DNA of 64,000 nucleotides. It comes from Alistipes sp. Its GTDB lineage: Bacteria; Bacteroidota; Bacteroidia; Bacteroidales; Rikenellaceae. Below are positions 42,307-51,047 of this stretch, piece by piece. Position 1 is the stretch's first letter; every line of letters starts with the position of its first letter. Where the stretch lies: assembly GCA_017555805.1 (NCBI GenBank), contig JAFZFR010000039.1, positions 1-64,000 of the forward strand, read 5' to 3'. The position numbers and the translations under genes were made by a program. The notes beneath the pieces are model-generated. The model saw only the letters and a program-made list of their open reading frames with translations. It ran no database searches and had not been told where the DNA came from.

Positions 42307-43551
42307 ATGCTTTATTCACTCTTTCGTCTGTTAGACGAGCGATTTGACCTCCCTGGAGCGGGTATGTTCCAATACATCTCGTTCCGTGCAGCGGCGGCAA
42401 TCATCCTTTCGCTGTTGATTACCATCTTCTTTGGTCGCACCATCATCCGTATGTTGCAGCGCCACCAGATTGGCGAGGAGATTCGTGACCTCGGTCTTGA
42501 GGGACAACTCTCAAAGAAGGGCACCCCAACGATGGGCGGTGTGCTCATTCTGCTGGCGGTGCTTGTGCCCACGCTTCTGGTGGGTAAGTTGGACAACATC
42601 TATGTTATCCTGATGCTCATCTCGACCGTATGGCTCGGCGTGCTCGGTTTTCTGGATGACTATATCAAGACCTTCCGCCACAACAAGGACGGCCTGAAGG
42701 GTAAGTTCAAGATTGTGGGTCAGGTGGGACTTGGCATCATCGTCGGCATCGTGATGTGCTTCTCGCAGGAGGTCGTTATCCGCGAGAAGGTATCTGCCCC
42801 CACCGAGACCATCTACCTCGACGAGGCGGGTCAGACCGTTGTCACCCAGACCCAGCGCACTGTGATGAGCCCAACGCCACAGAAGACCACCAAGACCACC
42901 ATTCCATTCGTTAAGGACAACGAGTTCGACTACGGCTGGCTGGTTGGCGGCGTGGATATTCTCACCTGGCTGCTCTACATCGGCGTGGCTATCTTCGTGG
43001 TTACGGCGGTGTCGAATGGAGCGAACCTGACGGACGGACTGGATGGTCTGCTCTCGATGGTGTCGGTGCCTATTGTGATTGTTCTGGGTGTGCTGGCATA
43101 CCTCTCGGGACACATCATCTACGCTGATTATCTGAACATTATGTATATCCCCGAGAGTGCCGAACTGGTGGTCTTTGCAGCCGCTATGGTGGGCGCTCTG
43201 ATGGGCTTCTTGTGGTATAACTCGTTCCCCGCACAAATCTTTATGGGCGATACGGGCTCACTCTCTATCGGCGGTATCATTGCGGTGTTCGCGCTCTGCA
43301 TCCGCAAGGAGTTGCTCCTGCCGCTGATGTGCGGTCTGTTCCTCGCCGAGGCTGTGTCGGTGATGGTTCAGGTGAGTTACTTCAAATACACCAAGCGTAA
43401 GTATGGCGAGGGCAGACGCGTGCTGCTGATGTCGCCTCTGCACCACCACTACCAGAAGAAGGGTTTGTTTGAGACCAAGATTGTGATGCGATTCTTCATC
43501 GTCTCGCTTCTGCTCTGCGCCTTCACTTTGGTAACACTTAAGATGCGATAA
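42307..43551 (+). CDS. mraY: Phospho-MurNAc-pentapeptide transferase
   Basis: A 414-residue enzyme that moves phospho-MurNAc-pentapeptide to undecaprenyl phosphate (lipid I) at the inner membrane. About ten transmembrane segments are present. Family motifs are KKGTPTMGG, FLDDYIKTFRHNKDGLKGKFK, NLTDGLDGLLSM, FMGDTGSLSIGG and the histidine-rich MSPLHHHYQKKG. A loop of about 50 residues (about 160-205) with Thr/Lys-rich sequence is longer than in E. coli MraY, as common in Bacteroidota. Confidence 0.97.
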   Translation: MLYSLFRLLDERFDLPGAGMFQYISFRAAAAIILSLLITIFFGRTIIRMLQRHQIGEEIRDLGLEGQLSKKGTPTMGGVLILLAVLVPTLLVGKLDNIYVILMLISTVWLGVLGFLDDYIKTFRHNKDGLKGKFKIVGQVGLGIIVGIVMCFSQEVVIREKVSAPTETIYLDEAGQTVVTQTQRTVMSPTPQKTTKTTIPFVKDNEFDYGWLVGGVDILTWLLYIGVAIFVVTAVSNGANLTDGLDGLLSMVSVPIVIVLGVLAYLSGHIIYADYLNIMYIPESAELVVFAAAMVGALMGFLWYNSFPAQIFMGDTGSLSIGGIIAVFALCIRKELLLPLMCGLFLAEAVSVMVQVSYFKYTKRKYGEGRRVLLMSPLHHHYQKKGLFETKIVMRFFIVSLLLCAFTLVTLKMR

Positions 43552-43560
43552 AAAATACAT

Positions 43561-43659
43561 AGAACGGTAATTTTGGCATCTGACTGGTGCGAGAATGCTC
43601 ATTTACATCAAGTAAACTCCGCTTCTCGCCCTGCGACCAGCCTCAAAATTCCTCGTTCT
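43561..43659. repeat. Long nested palindrome between mraY and murD
   Basis: AGAACG (43561-43566) pairs with CGTTCT (43654-43659); GTAATTTTGG faces CCTCAAAATTCC; GCGAGAA pairs with TTCTCGC; the apex is TTTAC-ATCAA-GTAAA. TAATTTTG at 43568-43575 also fits the promoter box. No gene fits in this 152-base gap. It could be a structured leader, a terminator-like element or another dispersed repeat. Confidence 0.75.
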
Positions 43660-43703
43660 CTGTGATTTTTGAAAATATAAGACAAGATAAGAAAATATAA
43701 AAG

Positions 43704-45062
43704 ATGAAAAAGATAGTAGTTTTGGGTGGCGGCATCAGCGGCTATGGCTCGGCAGTGCTTGCCAAGAAGAGGGGCTTTGATGTCTTCCTCACCGATATGG
43801 GCAAGGTGGCGGATCGCTACGCCAAAATCCTCGACGAGTGGGGTATCGAGTGGGAGCAGGGTCAGCACACTATGGAGCGCATCCTCTCGGCCGACGAGGT
43901 CATCAAGTCGCCTGGTATCCCCGAGAAGGCGGCTGTGGTGAAGGCTTTGCGTGAGCAGGGCACACCGATTATTTCCGAGATGGAGTTCGCCGCTCGCTAT
44001 ATGGGCAAGGCGCGCACCATCTGCATCACTGGCTCAAATGGCAAGACCACCACAACCTCGCTCATCTACAAGATTATGCGCGATGCGGGCGTGAATGTGG
44101 CTCTGGGCGGCAATATCGGCGAGAGTTTCGCCTATCAGGTCGCGACCGAGCAGTTCGACTGGTATGTGCTTGAGTTGAGTTCGTTCCAGTTGGACGGAAT
44201 GTACGACTTCCGCGCGGATGTGGGTGTGCTGATGAACATCACTCCCGACCACCTCGACCGCTACGACTACTGCTTCCAGAACTATGTCGATTCCAAGTTA
44301 CGCATTACGCGTAACCAGCACTCACTCAACTACTTCATTTACTCGGCTGACGATGAGGCCATTGCGGCGGAACTCGCCTCCGACAAGTACGATTTCCGTA
44401 TGCGCCAACTCCCATTTGCGGCAAAGGCGGCTGTGGCGAGCGGTGCGGGCGACGCCTTCTTCGATGGCGAGGAGTTTACAGCAACGGTGGGTAAGAAGAG
44501 CGTGACGATTGATACCGCAAAGATGAAGATTGCGGGTCTGCATAACGCCTACAACGCTATGGCGGCGGCCTTGGCGACCCTCGCGGCGGGTGTTGAGCCC
44601 GAGCAGGTGGCGCAGTCAATCTACGACTTCAGCCCCGTTGAGCACCGCCTTGAACCTGCGGGCGAGAAGGATGGCGTGAAGTGGATTAACGACTCGAAGG
44701 CTACCAATGTCGATTCGGTGTGGTACGCGCTTGAGAGTATGACCCGCCCCGTGGTGTGGATTGCGGGTGGTACGGACAAGGGTAACGACTACACTCCGCT
44801 GAAGGAGTTTGCCCGCGCGAAGGTTAAGTGTCTGGTATGTATGGGTTTGGACAACGATAAGTTGGTGCGCGAGTTCAGCGACATCGTGCCCCAGGTCATC
44901 AGTTGCTCCTCGCTTGACGAGGCTATGCAGGCGGCACGCGGCGCAGCCGTTGAGGGCGATGTGGTGTTGCTCTCACCCGCTTGTGCAAGTTTCGACCTCT
45001 TCAAGAACTACGAGCACCGAGGCGACCTCTTCAAGCAGTGGGTCAAGGAGAATGTACTCTAA
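43704..45062 (+). CDS. murD: UDP-MurNAc-L-alanine:D-glutamate ligase
   Basis: A 452-residue Mur ligase that adds D-Glu to UDP-MurNAc-L-Ala. It has an N-terminal Rossmann-like start (KKIVVLGGGISGYGSAVLAKKRG), P-loop CITGSNGKTTTTSLI, LELSSFQLDGM, NITPDHLDRYD, HRLEPAGEKDGVKWINDSKATN and the C-terminal IAGGTDKGNDY. Length and motifs are normal. It is separated from mraY by a long palindrome. Confidence 0.97.
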   Translation: MKKIVVLGGGISGYGSAVLAKKRGFDVFLTDMGKVADRYAKILDEWGIEWEQGQHTMERILSADEVIKSPGIPEKAAVVKALREQGTPIISEMEFAARYMGKARTICITGSNGKTTTTSLIYKIMRDAGVNVALGGNIGESFAYQVATEQFDWYVLELSSFQLDGMYDFRADVGVLMNITPDHLDRYDYCFQNYVDSKLRITRNQHSLNYFIYSADDEAIAAELASDKYDFRMRQLPFAAKAAVASGAGDAFFDGEEFTATVGKKSVTIDTAKMKIAGLHNAYNAMAAALATLAAGVEPEQVAQSIYDFSPVEHRLEPAGEKDGVKWINDSKATNVDSVWYALESMTRPVVWIAGGTDKGNDYTPLKEFARAKVKCLVCMGLDNDKLVREFSDIVPQVISCSSLDEAMQAARGAAVEGDVVLLSPACASFDLFKNYEHRGDLFKQWVKENVL

Positions 45063-45081
45063 TTTGAACGGAAAATAGATT

Positions 45082-45156
45082 GAGGCTTTGACCTCTATCT
45101 TCGTAGGCGAGGAGATGCAAAACAGGCGTTACGCCTGCCCCCAGCCTCCAAAGATA
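45082..45156. repeat. Family B double hairpin, copy B7, reversed and divergent
   Basis: The small hairpin GAGG-CTTTGA-CCTC comes first, then TATCTTCGTAGGC..., an inner CAGGCG-TTA-CGCCTG stem and CCTCCAAAGATAAA. Lies between murD and ftsW. Confidence 0.75.
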
Positions 45157-45174
45157 AAATAAAAATAGAAAACT

Positions 45175-46470
45175 ATGGCAGAGCATAACGAGCCAATGAA
45201 CTCGCAACCCTCGTCGCAGGACGATGTTGCCGTTCGCTACGACATACACCCCCAGGGCGGTTTCAGCGAGACGCTGAAGCGACTGTTTGGTGGCGACAGA
45301 GTGTTGTGGATTATCATAATCGCGCTGATGGTGATTTCGGTGCTGGTGGTCTATTCTTCGACCGCCAAGATGGCCTATATGCCCAACTCGGGTTCCTCTA
45401 CGACGGCCTTCCTGCGTCGTCAGCTCATTATGCTGGTTGTCTGCGTGGGCGCGATTTTCTTCTTCCACCGCATCAACTCCAAGTGGTATCGTATGACGGC
45501 GGGCTGGGTCTTTTGGTCGGGCGTCATCCTCACGCTGCTGGCATACTTTGTCGGCGTCAAGACCAACGATGCGGCACGCTGGATTAACATTCTGGGCTTC
45601 CAGTTCCAGCCCTCGGAGTGGTTGAAGTTGGGCGTTGTGATGTACCTTGCCAAGGCTCTCGCCAAACGACAGGATACGATTGACACTCTGCGAATTATGC
45701 CAACGCTGAAGTTCTGGCACTGGGGCGACGATAAGCAAAAACGCATCTTCACCGAGGGCACTGTGCCTCTGCTTCTGCCCATCATCTTGAGTTGCGCTGT
45801 CATCCTCCCCGCCCACACCTCATCGGCGGTGCTGGTGGGCGCGATTTCGCTCGCGATGCTCTTTTTGGGTCGCGTAAATGTGCGCGAGATAGGTCGCATT
45901 GTGGGTGTCGGACTGGCTGGTCTGCTGCTGATTTTGAGTCTTGGTCTGGGTCGAGGTGATACCGCCCAGGGTCGTTTTTCGACCTGGTGGATGCTCTGGA
46001 CGCAGGACCGCACCGAGGTGCTCGCCAAGGATTTGACCGACACCGAGCGCGCGATGATTGCCATCCACAAGGGCGGCATTATGGGTCGCGGCGCGGGTCA
46101 GAGTGCGGTGCGTGTTGAGATGACCCACCCAGAGAGCGACTACGCCTTCGCCTTCTTCGCCGAGGAGTACGGCTTTGTGATGGCGATGATTCTGCTGGCG
46201 TTGTACCTTTGGGTCTTCTTCCGCGCGATTGACATCTTCGACAAGTGCCCCAAGAAGTTCCCCTCGCTGCTTGCGCTGGGCATCGCGCTGATGATTACGG
46301 GTCAGGCGCTGATGCACATTATGGTGACGGTGAACATCCTCCCCGAGACGGGTCAGAACCTGCCCCTCATCTCTCGCGGCGGCTCATCACTGCTCTTCAC
46401 CTCCGTCGGCATAGGTATGCTCCTTAGCGTCAGCCGCCAAACCGAGGAGGGCAGCCACACCACCGATTAA
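45175..46470 (+). CDS. ftsW: Septal peptidoglycan polymerase FtsW (SEDS family)
   Basis: A 431-residue SEDS protein with about ten transmembrane helices. It contains DAARWINILGFQFQPSEWLKLGVVMYLAKAL, the catalytic-loop region before AFAFFAEEYGFV, and the C-terminal LPLISRGGSSLLFTSVGIGMLLSVSR signature. It polymerises lipid II at the septum with FtsI. The first 40 residues are a polar cytoplasmic lead. In a normal dcw cluster murG and murC follow; here an FAD-dependent dehydrogenase follows instead. Confidence 0.95.
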   Translation: MAEHNEPMNSQPSSQDDVAVRYDIHPQGGFSETLKRLFGGDRVLWIIIIALMVISVLVVYSSTAKMAYMPNSGSSTTAFLRRQLIMLVVCVGAIFFFHRINSKWYRMTAGWVFWSGVILTLLAYFVGVKTNDAARWINILGFQFQPSEWLKLGVVMYLAKALAKRQDTIDTLRIMPTLKFWHWGDDKQKRIFTEGTVPLLLPIILSCAVILPAHTSSAVLVGAISLAMLFLGRVNVREIGRIVGVGLAGLLLILSLGLGRGDTAQGRFSTWWMLWTQDRTEVLAKDLTDTERAMIAIHKGGIMGRGAGQSAVRVEMTHPESDYAFAFFAEEYGFVMAMILLALYLWVFFRAIDIFDKCPKKFPSLLALGIALMITGQALMHIMVTVNILPETGQNLPLISRGGSSLLFTSVGIGMLLSVSRQTEEGSHTTD

Positions 46471-46505
46471 TCGTGGCGGGCAGGCGGAAATTGCTTTTAT
46501 TTGAC

Positions 46506-46513
46506 TAAATTTG
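46506..46513 (+). promoter_or_regulatory. TAnnTTTG promoter box for the FAD-dependent dehydrogenase
   Basis: TAAATTTG, 53 bases before the gene start. The upstream TTTG is weak at this spacing. Confidence 0.45.
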
Positions 46514-46566
46514 CATAATATAACGGGGTGGGAAACCCGAGGAAAAGAGAATAAAAAACACGAGAT

Positions 46567-48126
46567 ATGTCAAAAACCATCACACTGCAACTATCGCCCA
46601 AGCAGGCGGCGGATGCCGAGTTTTACACCTCGCTGGCGGCGAGGCAGGCGGGCATAAAGCGTAGCGATGTGGCGCTGGCGAGGGTGGTGAAGCGCTCGAT
46701 TGATGCGCGTCGCACGCCCGTAAAGGTAAACCTCACGGTGGAGATTTTCATCGACACCGACGAGCAGCCCCAGCCTATCCACTTCGACTACCCCGATGTG
46801 AGCCACTCTACCGAGGTGGTGGTTGTCGGCTCGGGTCCTGCGGGTCTCTTTGCTGCGTTGCGCCTTATCGAGTTGGGCCTGAAGCCCATCCTTCTGGAGC
46901 GAGGCAAGGAGGTGCTGCCGCGTAAGCGCGACATCGCCCTCATCAACCGCAACCTCGACATCGACCCCGACTCAAACTACGCCTTTGGCGCGGGTGGTGC
47001 GGGCACATTCTCTGATGGTAAACTCTTCACGCGCAGCAAGAAGCGCGGCGACTATAACAAGGCGTTGCAAACGCTTGTATATCACGGTGCTACGCCCGAG
47101 ATTCTCTACGAGGCGCACCCACATATCGGTACCGACAAACTGCCACGCATCATCTCGAACATCTGTTCGACAATCGTAAATTCGGGTGGCGAGATTCACT
47201 TCTCAAGCAAGGTTACGGGCTTCAAGATTGACCACCAGCACAACCGCATCGAGGGCGTATGGGTGGGCGATAAACTCATCGAGGGCGCGGCGGTGGTGCT
47301 CGCTACGGGTCACTCGGCGAAGGACATCTACCACACGCTCTACAACGACGGCGTGCGTCTTGAGGCGAAGGGCTTTGCTATGGGCGTGCGTATCGAGCAC
47401 CCACAGCGACTCATCGACTCCATCCAGTACCACCAGCCCGAGCGCGGCGAGTATCTCCCTGCGGCGGCCTATTCGCTTGTAAATCAGGTGGAAGGACGAG
47501 GCGTATATTCATTCTGTATGTGCCCTGGCGGTTTCATCGTGCCTGCGATGACCGACGCGGCACAGTCGGTGGTGAATGGTATGTCGCCCAGCGGTCGCAA
47601 CTCGCGATGGGCCAACTCGGGTCTTGTGACCGAGGTCAGGGTGGAGGACTTCGCGCACCTTGAGGCGGAGCACGGAGCATTGGCGGGACTCGTCTTTCAG
47701 CAGCAGTTGGAGGAGGCGGCGCGCCTGAATGGTGGCGACAAGCAGGTTGCCCCCGCACAGCGTGTGTCTGACTTCGTGGCGGGCAGGGCTTCGACATCGT
47801 TGCCCGCGACATCCTACATCCCGGGCTTGTGCTGCTCGCGACTGGATAGGTGGATGCCCGACTTTATGGCGTCGGCACTGCGTAAGGGAATTGCATCATT
47901 TGACAGGAAGATGAGGGGCTATGTGACACCCGAGGCGATTGTGGTGGGCGTGGAGTCGCGCACCTCGACCCCAGTACGCATACCTCGTGATAGTGAGACA
48001 CTTATGCACACCGAGATTGCAGGCTTGTTCCCTTCGGGTGAGGGTGCTGGATACGCTGGCGGCATAGTCTCGGCGGCACTCGATGGCGAGCGCGTGGCGG
48101 ATGCCGTAAGAAGATATATAAAGTAG
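46567..48126 (+). CDS. FAD-dependent dehydrogenase (COG2509 type)
   Basis: A 519-residue flavoprotein. An N-terminal domain (about 1-80) resembles the BFD/ThiS-like lead of this family, then the FAD GxGxxG motif VVVGSGPAGLFAALRL (about 88-103), the SNYAFGAGGAGTFSDGKLFTRS stretch, a second VVLATGHSAKD and the C-terminal GLFPSGEGAGYAGGIVSAALDG. Members are annotated as NAD(P)/FAD-dependent oxidoreductases of unknown substrate. It lies 97 bases after ftsW with its own promoter box and reads into a small S4-domain gene 8 bases downstream. Confidence 0.88.
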   Translation: MSKTITLQLSPKQAADAEFYTSLAARQAGIKRSDVALARVVKRSIDARRTPVKVNLTVEIFIDTDEQPQPIHFDYPDVSHSTEVVVVGSGPAGLFAALRLIELGLKPILLERGKEVLPRKRDIALINRNLDIDPDSNYAFGAGGAGTFSDGKLFTRSKKRGDYNKALQTLVYHGATPEILYEAHPHIGTDKLPRIISNICSTIVNSGGEIHFSSKVTGFKIDHQHNRIEGVWVGDKLIEGAAVVLATGHSAKDIYHTLYNDGVRLEAKGFAMGVRIEHPQRLIDSIQYHQPERGEYLPAAAYSLVNQVEGRGVYSFCMCPGGFIVPAMTDAAQSVVNGMSPSGRNSRWANSGLVTEVRVEDFAHLEAEHGALAGLVFQQQLEEAARLNGGDKQVAPAQRVSDFVAGRASTSLPATSYIPGLCCSRLDRWMPDFMASALRKGIASFDRKMRGYVTPEAIVVGVESRTSTPVRIPRDSETLMHTEIAGLFPSGEGAGYAGGIVSAALDGERVADAVRRYIK

Positions 48127-48133
48127 TGAAACG

Positions 48134-48532
48134 ATGGATGTAAGACTTGATAAATACCTTTGGGCGGTGCGTGTCTTCAAGACCCGCTCTGACGCCGCCG
48201 ACGCCATCCGCAACAACCGCGTGATGGTCAATAACGCCTACGCCAAGCCCTCGCGCGAGGTGAAGGAGGGCGACATCATCTCCGTGAAGAAGATGCCTGT
48301 GACATATCAGTACAAGGTGCTGGAGTTGGTTTCGAGCCGTCAGGGCGCGAAGAATGTACCCCAGTATTGCCTAAACATCACTCCACAGGAGGAGTTGGAC
48401 AAACTCACCGTACCTCGCGAGACCGTATTCGTATTCCGCGAGCGCGGAACGGGTCGCCCCACAAAGAAGGAGCGCCGCGAGATAGACGCCCTGATGGACG
48501 GCTTCTACTTCGACGAGGAGGAGTTGGAATAG
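48134..48532 (+). CDS. S4-domain RNA-binding protein (Hsp15-like)
   Basis: A 132-residue protein with the S4 fold at about residues 2-50 (VRLDKYLWAVRVFKTRSDAADAIRNNRVMVNNAYAKPSREVKEGD), matching the heat-shock protein 15 family that recycles nascent-chain-blocked 50S subunits. The C-terminus is basic then acidic (TGRPTKKERREIDALMDGFYFDEEELE). It begins 8 bases after the dehydrogenase gene and ends the long plus-strand run. Confidence 0.9.
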   Translation: MDVRLDKYLWAVRVFKTRSDAADAIRNNRVMVNNAYAKPSREVKEGDIISVKKMPVTYQYKVLELVSSRQGAKNVPQYCLNITPQEELDKLTVPRETVFVFRERGTGRPTKKERREIDALMDGFYFDEEELE

Positions 48533-48652
48533 GGGGAATTTAAAATTCAGAATTCAACGCTGCGTTTAAGCGAGGGCAATGTAAAAAAAATTTTTACCTT
48601 GCCGAGCGGAGCAGCGAAAAGCCACCCTTGCGGTGGGTTAAAATTCATAATT

Positions 48653-48682
48653 AAGGGGTCACTTCAAGGTGTGCCCCTTTTT
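48653..48682 (+). terminator. Intrinsic terminator after the S4-domain gene
   Basis: AAGGGG...CCCCTT stem with a GTGTGCC/GGTCAC inner arm, followed by TTTTT. Confidence 0.75.
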
Positions 48683-48705
48683 CATTATATATAATGCAGA
48701 AAATA

Positions 48706-48918
48706 TTATCTTCGGTGGCGGGGCAGGCGTAACGCCTGTTTTGCATTTTCCTTGATGATATATATATCTTCGTGGGTAGCGGGGGTGGCGCAGAGCGCCA
48801 TATCCACTTTAGATACGCCCATTCGGGCGAACTTTGCGAGTATATTTATCTTCGGTGGCAGGGGGCGGTAGCGAGTTTCACTCGCTATGCCACCGAAGAT
48901 ACGCATCTAAAGATGCGC
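48706..48918. repeat. Three consecutive family B copies
   Basis: A partial copy at 48706-48750 (TTATCTTCGGTGGCGGGGCA with CAGGCG-TAA-CGCCTG), a copy at 48774-48830 (TATCTTCGTGGGTAGC...CCAC with the second hairpin CGCCCATTCGGGCG), and a complete copy at 48846-48918 (second hairpin GCATCTAAAGATGC). The last one is almost identical to the copies at 6102 and 11095. Confidence 0.85.
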
Positions 48919-48936
48919 GTTAAAAGCATCCAACAA

Positions 48937-48962
48937 AAAAGGCTACCCCTCGGCAGCCTTTT
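48937..48962. terminator. Bidirectional terminator near the corA 3' end
   Basis: AAAAGGCT...AGCCTTTT hairpin with A-runs on the left and T-runs on the right. It can stop transcription from either side; corA ends 39 bases away on the minus strand. Confidence 0.75.
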
Positions 48963-49000
48963 ATTCTGAAATACTCTAAAATATTCTAAAAATCAACTCT

Positions 49001-49981
49001 TTACAACCACTTCTTATACCTGAAGTACAATATGGTCACACCCGAGGCGAGCACCATCAGGAAGATGGCGAAGATGTAGCCCAGCGGAATGCTGTAACCG
49101 CCGAGTTCCCACACCCAGTTCAGTTCGGGCATAAACTTGAAGTTCATACCATAGATACTCGCGATAAGTGTCGCGGGGAGGAAGATTACCGCCGCCACCG
49201 AGAAGATCTTTACAATCTCGTTCTGCTCGATGTTAATCAAGCCCAGCGCCGAGTCCTGGATATAGTCCAGACGCTGGAACGAGAAGTCGGCGTGGTTGAT
49301 GAGCGAGTTCACATCCTTAATCATCAACTGCAAGCGTGGGTAAATATCGTTGGGGAAGCGCTCCGAGCGCAGGATGCTCGAGAGGATTCGCTGTCGGTCA
49401 AAGATGTTCTCGCGCAGGACCATCGTATTCTCCTGCAACTCGTTGATGCGGTGGATGACGGTCTTGTCGATGGTATCCTCGGTGTTGATGTCCTTGCTGA
49501 GCGCCGCTACCTGCTTCGCCACAAACTCCACAAGGTCGGCATCGAAGTCGATACGCACCTCGAGTAGCGATATAAAGATGTGATAACCAGTCGAGTAGCC
49601 TCTATAGTTCATCTGCAGGCGCTTCTCCGCCTCGCGGAAAGTGCGCGACTCGGTGCCACGCATTGACACCAGCACACCCTCATTCGAGAGGATGAATGAC
49701 ACAGGCTCCACCGAGAACGAGTCGTCGTGTGGCACGAAGAAGTTGGTGTTCGAGATGATTGAGTTTTCGTTCTCCGAGTACTTTGATGTTGACTCAATCT
49801 CCTCGACCTGCTGGCGGGTCTGGAGGCTCTCCTCCATAAAGTTCTCCACGGCCTTCTGCTCCTTGATTGATGGCGAGAGAAGGTCAATCCAGAGAATATC
49901 ATCATAGCCCAAATTCTCCAACAATTCGGGCTCGGCGTTGCGTATGATTTTGTTATATTGCTTGAGATAGATTGTAAGCAT
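49001..49981 (-). CDS. corA: CorA-family magnesium/cobalt transporter
   Basis: A 326-residue protein with the CorA layout: a soluble N-terminal alpha/beta funnel domain, a long helix at about 175-255, and two C-terminal membrane helices with the GMN selectivity motif at the end of the first (ASIYGMNFKFMPELNW). It forms a pentameric channel for Mg2+ or other divalent ions. It lies downstream of mqnA on the same strand, separated by a 97-base GC-rich leader with a GGGCT...AGCCC hairpin. Confidence 0.94.
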   Translation of the reverse strand: MLTIYLKQYNKIIRNAEPELLENLGYDDILWIDLLSPSIKEQKAVENFMEESLQTRQQVEEIESTSKYSENENSIISNTNFFVPHDDSFSVEPVSFILSNEGVLVSMRGTESRTFREAEKRLQMNYRGYSTGYHIFISLLEVRIDFDADLVEFVAKQVAALSKDINTEDTIDKTVIHRINELQENTMVLRENIFDRQRILSSILRSERFPNDIYPRLQLMIKDVNSLINHADFSFQRLDYIQDSALGLINIEQNEIVKIFSVAAVIFLPATLIASIYGMNFKFMPELNWVWELGGYSIPLGYIFAIFLMVLASGVTILYFRYKKWL

Positions 49982-50078
49982 TACTGCAATGTTTTACGGG
50001 TTGATGACTCCTTTAACATCCTGTCTGCCGACGAGCAACACGCCGACACGGTCGCGCCCACCGCTGGGGCTAACCTCT

Positions 50079-50852
50079 TCAGCCCGGGTTGGATCGCGGC
50101 TCAACCTTGAGTCCCGCGTTCCAGAACTTTTGCAGTGCCGAGTGCTTCTCGGCGTTGAATACGAAATCTATGTTTTGTGTCAGATAGTCATAAGCGTTGT
50201 AGTGCTTCTGGTCGAAGCCTGCCTCCACTACCGCCTCCCAGATGGACTCCACACCCAGCGTCAGCGCACGCTGCAGGGCGTCGATGTGCTCGTATGAGGT
50301 GCCCTTGCGAGCCACCCACACAGCAAAGGCAAACGGCATACCCGTAGCCTTGTTCCACTCCTCCGAGAGGTCGTAATTGTAGTTGAACAACTCCTCGTGG
50401 TCGAACACCTTGTCGCCAATCAAGAGGAAGCCATCCGTAGCCTCGGCATAGGCAACCTGCGTGTAGTCCTCAAGCGTGTACCACTCGGGCTGGATGCGCC
50501 AGTAGTGGGCAGCCAGATAGCCGATAAGTTGCACCGAGGTGCGCGAGTGTGCATCAAGGAATATGCGCTTCACCTGGTGGATGGGCACATTCGAGAACAA
50601 CTCTACCGTACGCACCTTGCCTGATGCGCCGATACAATAATCGGTAATGATGTTTGTTGATTTCAGCGTGGGAACCATAGCCGATGGCATCAGAGCGATG
50701 TCGGCCTTACCCTCGATGTAGTTCTTATAACACCCCGCGGGAGGAGTCAAAAGCAGGTCGGCACGAAGGCTACCCTCGTGCTTGATACCATAGATGAATG
50801 GTATCGTATTCAAGTACGACACAGCCGCAATTGTTGGAGTAGTAACCATCAT
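50079..50852 (-). CDS. mqnA: Chorismate dehydratase (menaquinone pathway)
   Basis: A 257-residue MqnA-type protein of the periplasmic-binding-like fold. Family hallmarks are AAVSYLNTIPFIYGI, ADIALMPSAMVPTL, LFSNVPIHQVKRIFLDAHSRTSVQLI, LLIGDKVF and a C-terminal helix. It converts chorismate to 3-enolpyruvylbenzoate, the first step of futalosine-type menaquinone synthesis. A well-formed promoter lies upstream. The amidohydrolase at 23437 may be the aminofutalosine deaminase of the same route. Confidence 0.92.
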   Translation of the reverse strand: MMVTTPTIAAVSYLNTIPFIYGIKHEGSLRADLLLTPPAGCYKNYIEGKADIALMPSAMVPTLKSTNIITDYCIGASGKVRTVELFSNVPIHQVKRIFLDAHSRTSVQLIGYLAAHYWRIQPEWYTLEDYTQVAYAEATDGFLLIGDKVFDHEELFNYNYDLSEEWNKATGMPFAFAVWVARKGTSYEHIDALQRALTLGVESIWEAVVEAGFDQKHYNAYDYLTQNIDFVFNAEKHSALQKFWNAGLKVEPRSNPG

Positions 50853-50916
50853 CCATAAAGTATCCTAATTAGTTCAACACTTGCACTTTACCCTCTCGGC
50901 AAAGCACTTTGACTTG

Positions 50917-50948
50917 CAAATATAACAAAATTTATACAAAATCCCAAA
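50917..50948 (-). promoter_or_regulatory. Bacteroidota promoter of mqnA
   Basis: On the minus strand TTTG (50945-50948), 20 bases, then TATATTTG (50917-50924). The mqnA start lies 65 bases downstream. Confidence 0.75.
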
Positions 50949-51026
50949 AAATATTTCCAAAAGCCGCCCCACCATAAGGAAATTTTTAGAAAAGGCTACC
51001 GCTCTGGGTCGCAGAATTAATATAAT

Positions 51027-51047
51027 GCCCCGTCACGAGGGGCTTTT
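51027..51047 (-). terminator. Hairpin at the 3' end of the SprT-like gene
   Basis: GCCCC-GTCACGA-GGGGC stem directly after the stop codon. On the minus strand it is followed only by an AT-rich stretch without a strong T-run, so terminator function is probable rather than certain. Confidence 0.5.

Larger units (their letters stand above)
48533..49000. other. Repeat-rich gap between convergent genes
   Basis: Holds an ATTCAGAATTC tract, the degenerate hairpin AGCCACCCTTGCGGTGGG (48620-48637), a terminator (48653-48682), three family B pieces (48706-48918) and a second terminator (48937-48962). No gene is supported. Confidence 0.75.

Noticed and set aside
49982..50078. GC-rich gap between mqnA and corA as a Mg2+ riboswitch, SRP RNA or missed gene
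   Set aside because: It contains a GGGCT/AGCCC hairpin and an open frame, but codons are atypical and I could not match any RNA family.
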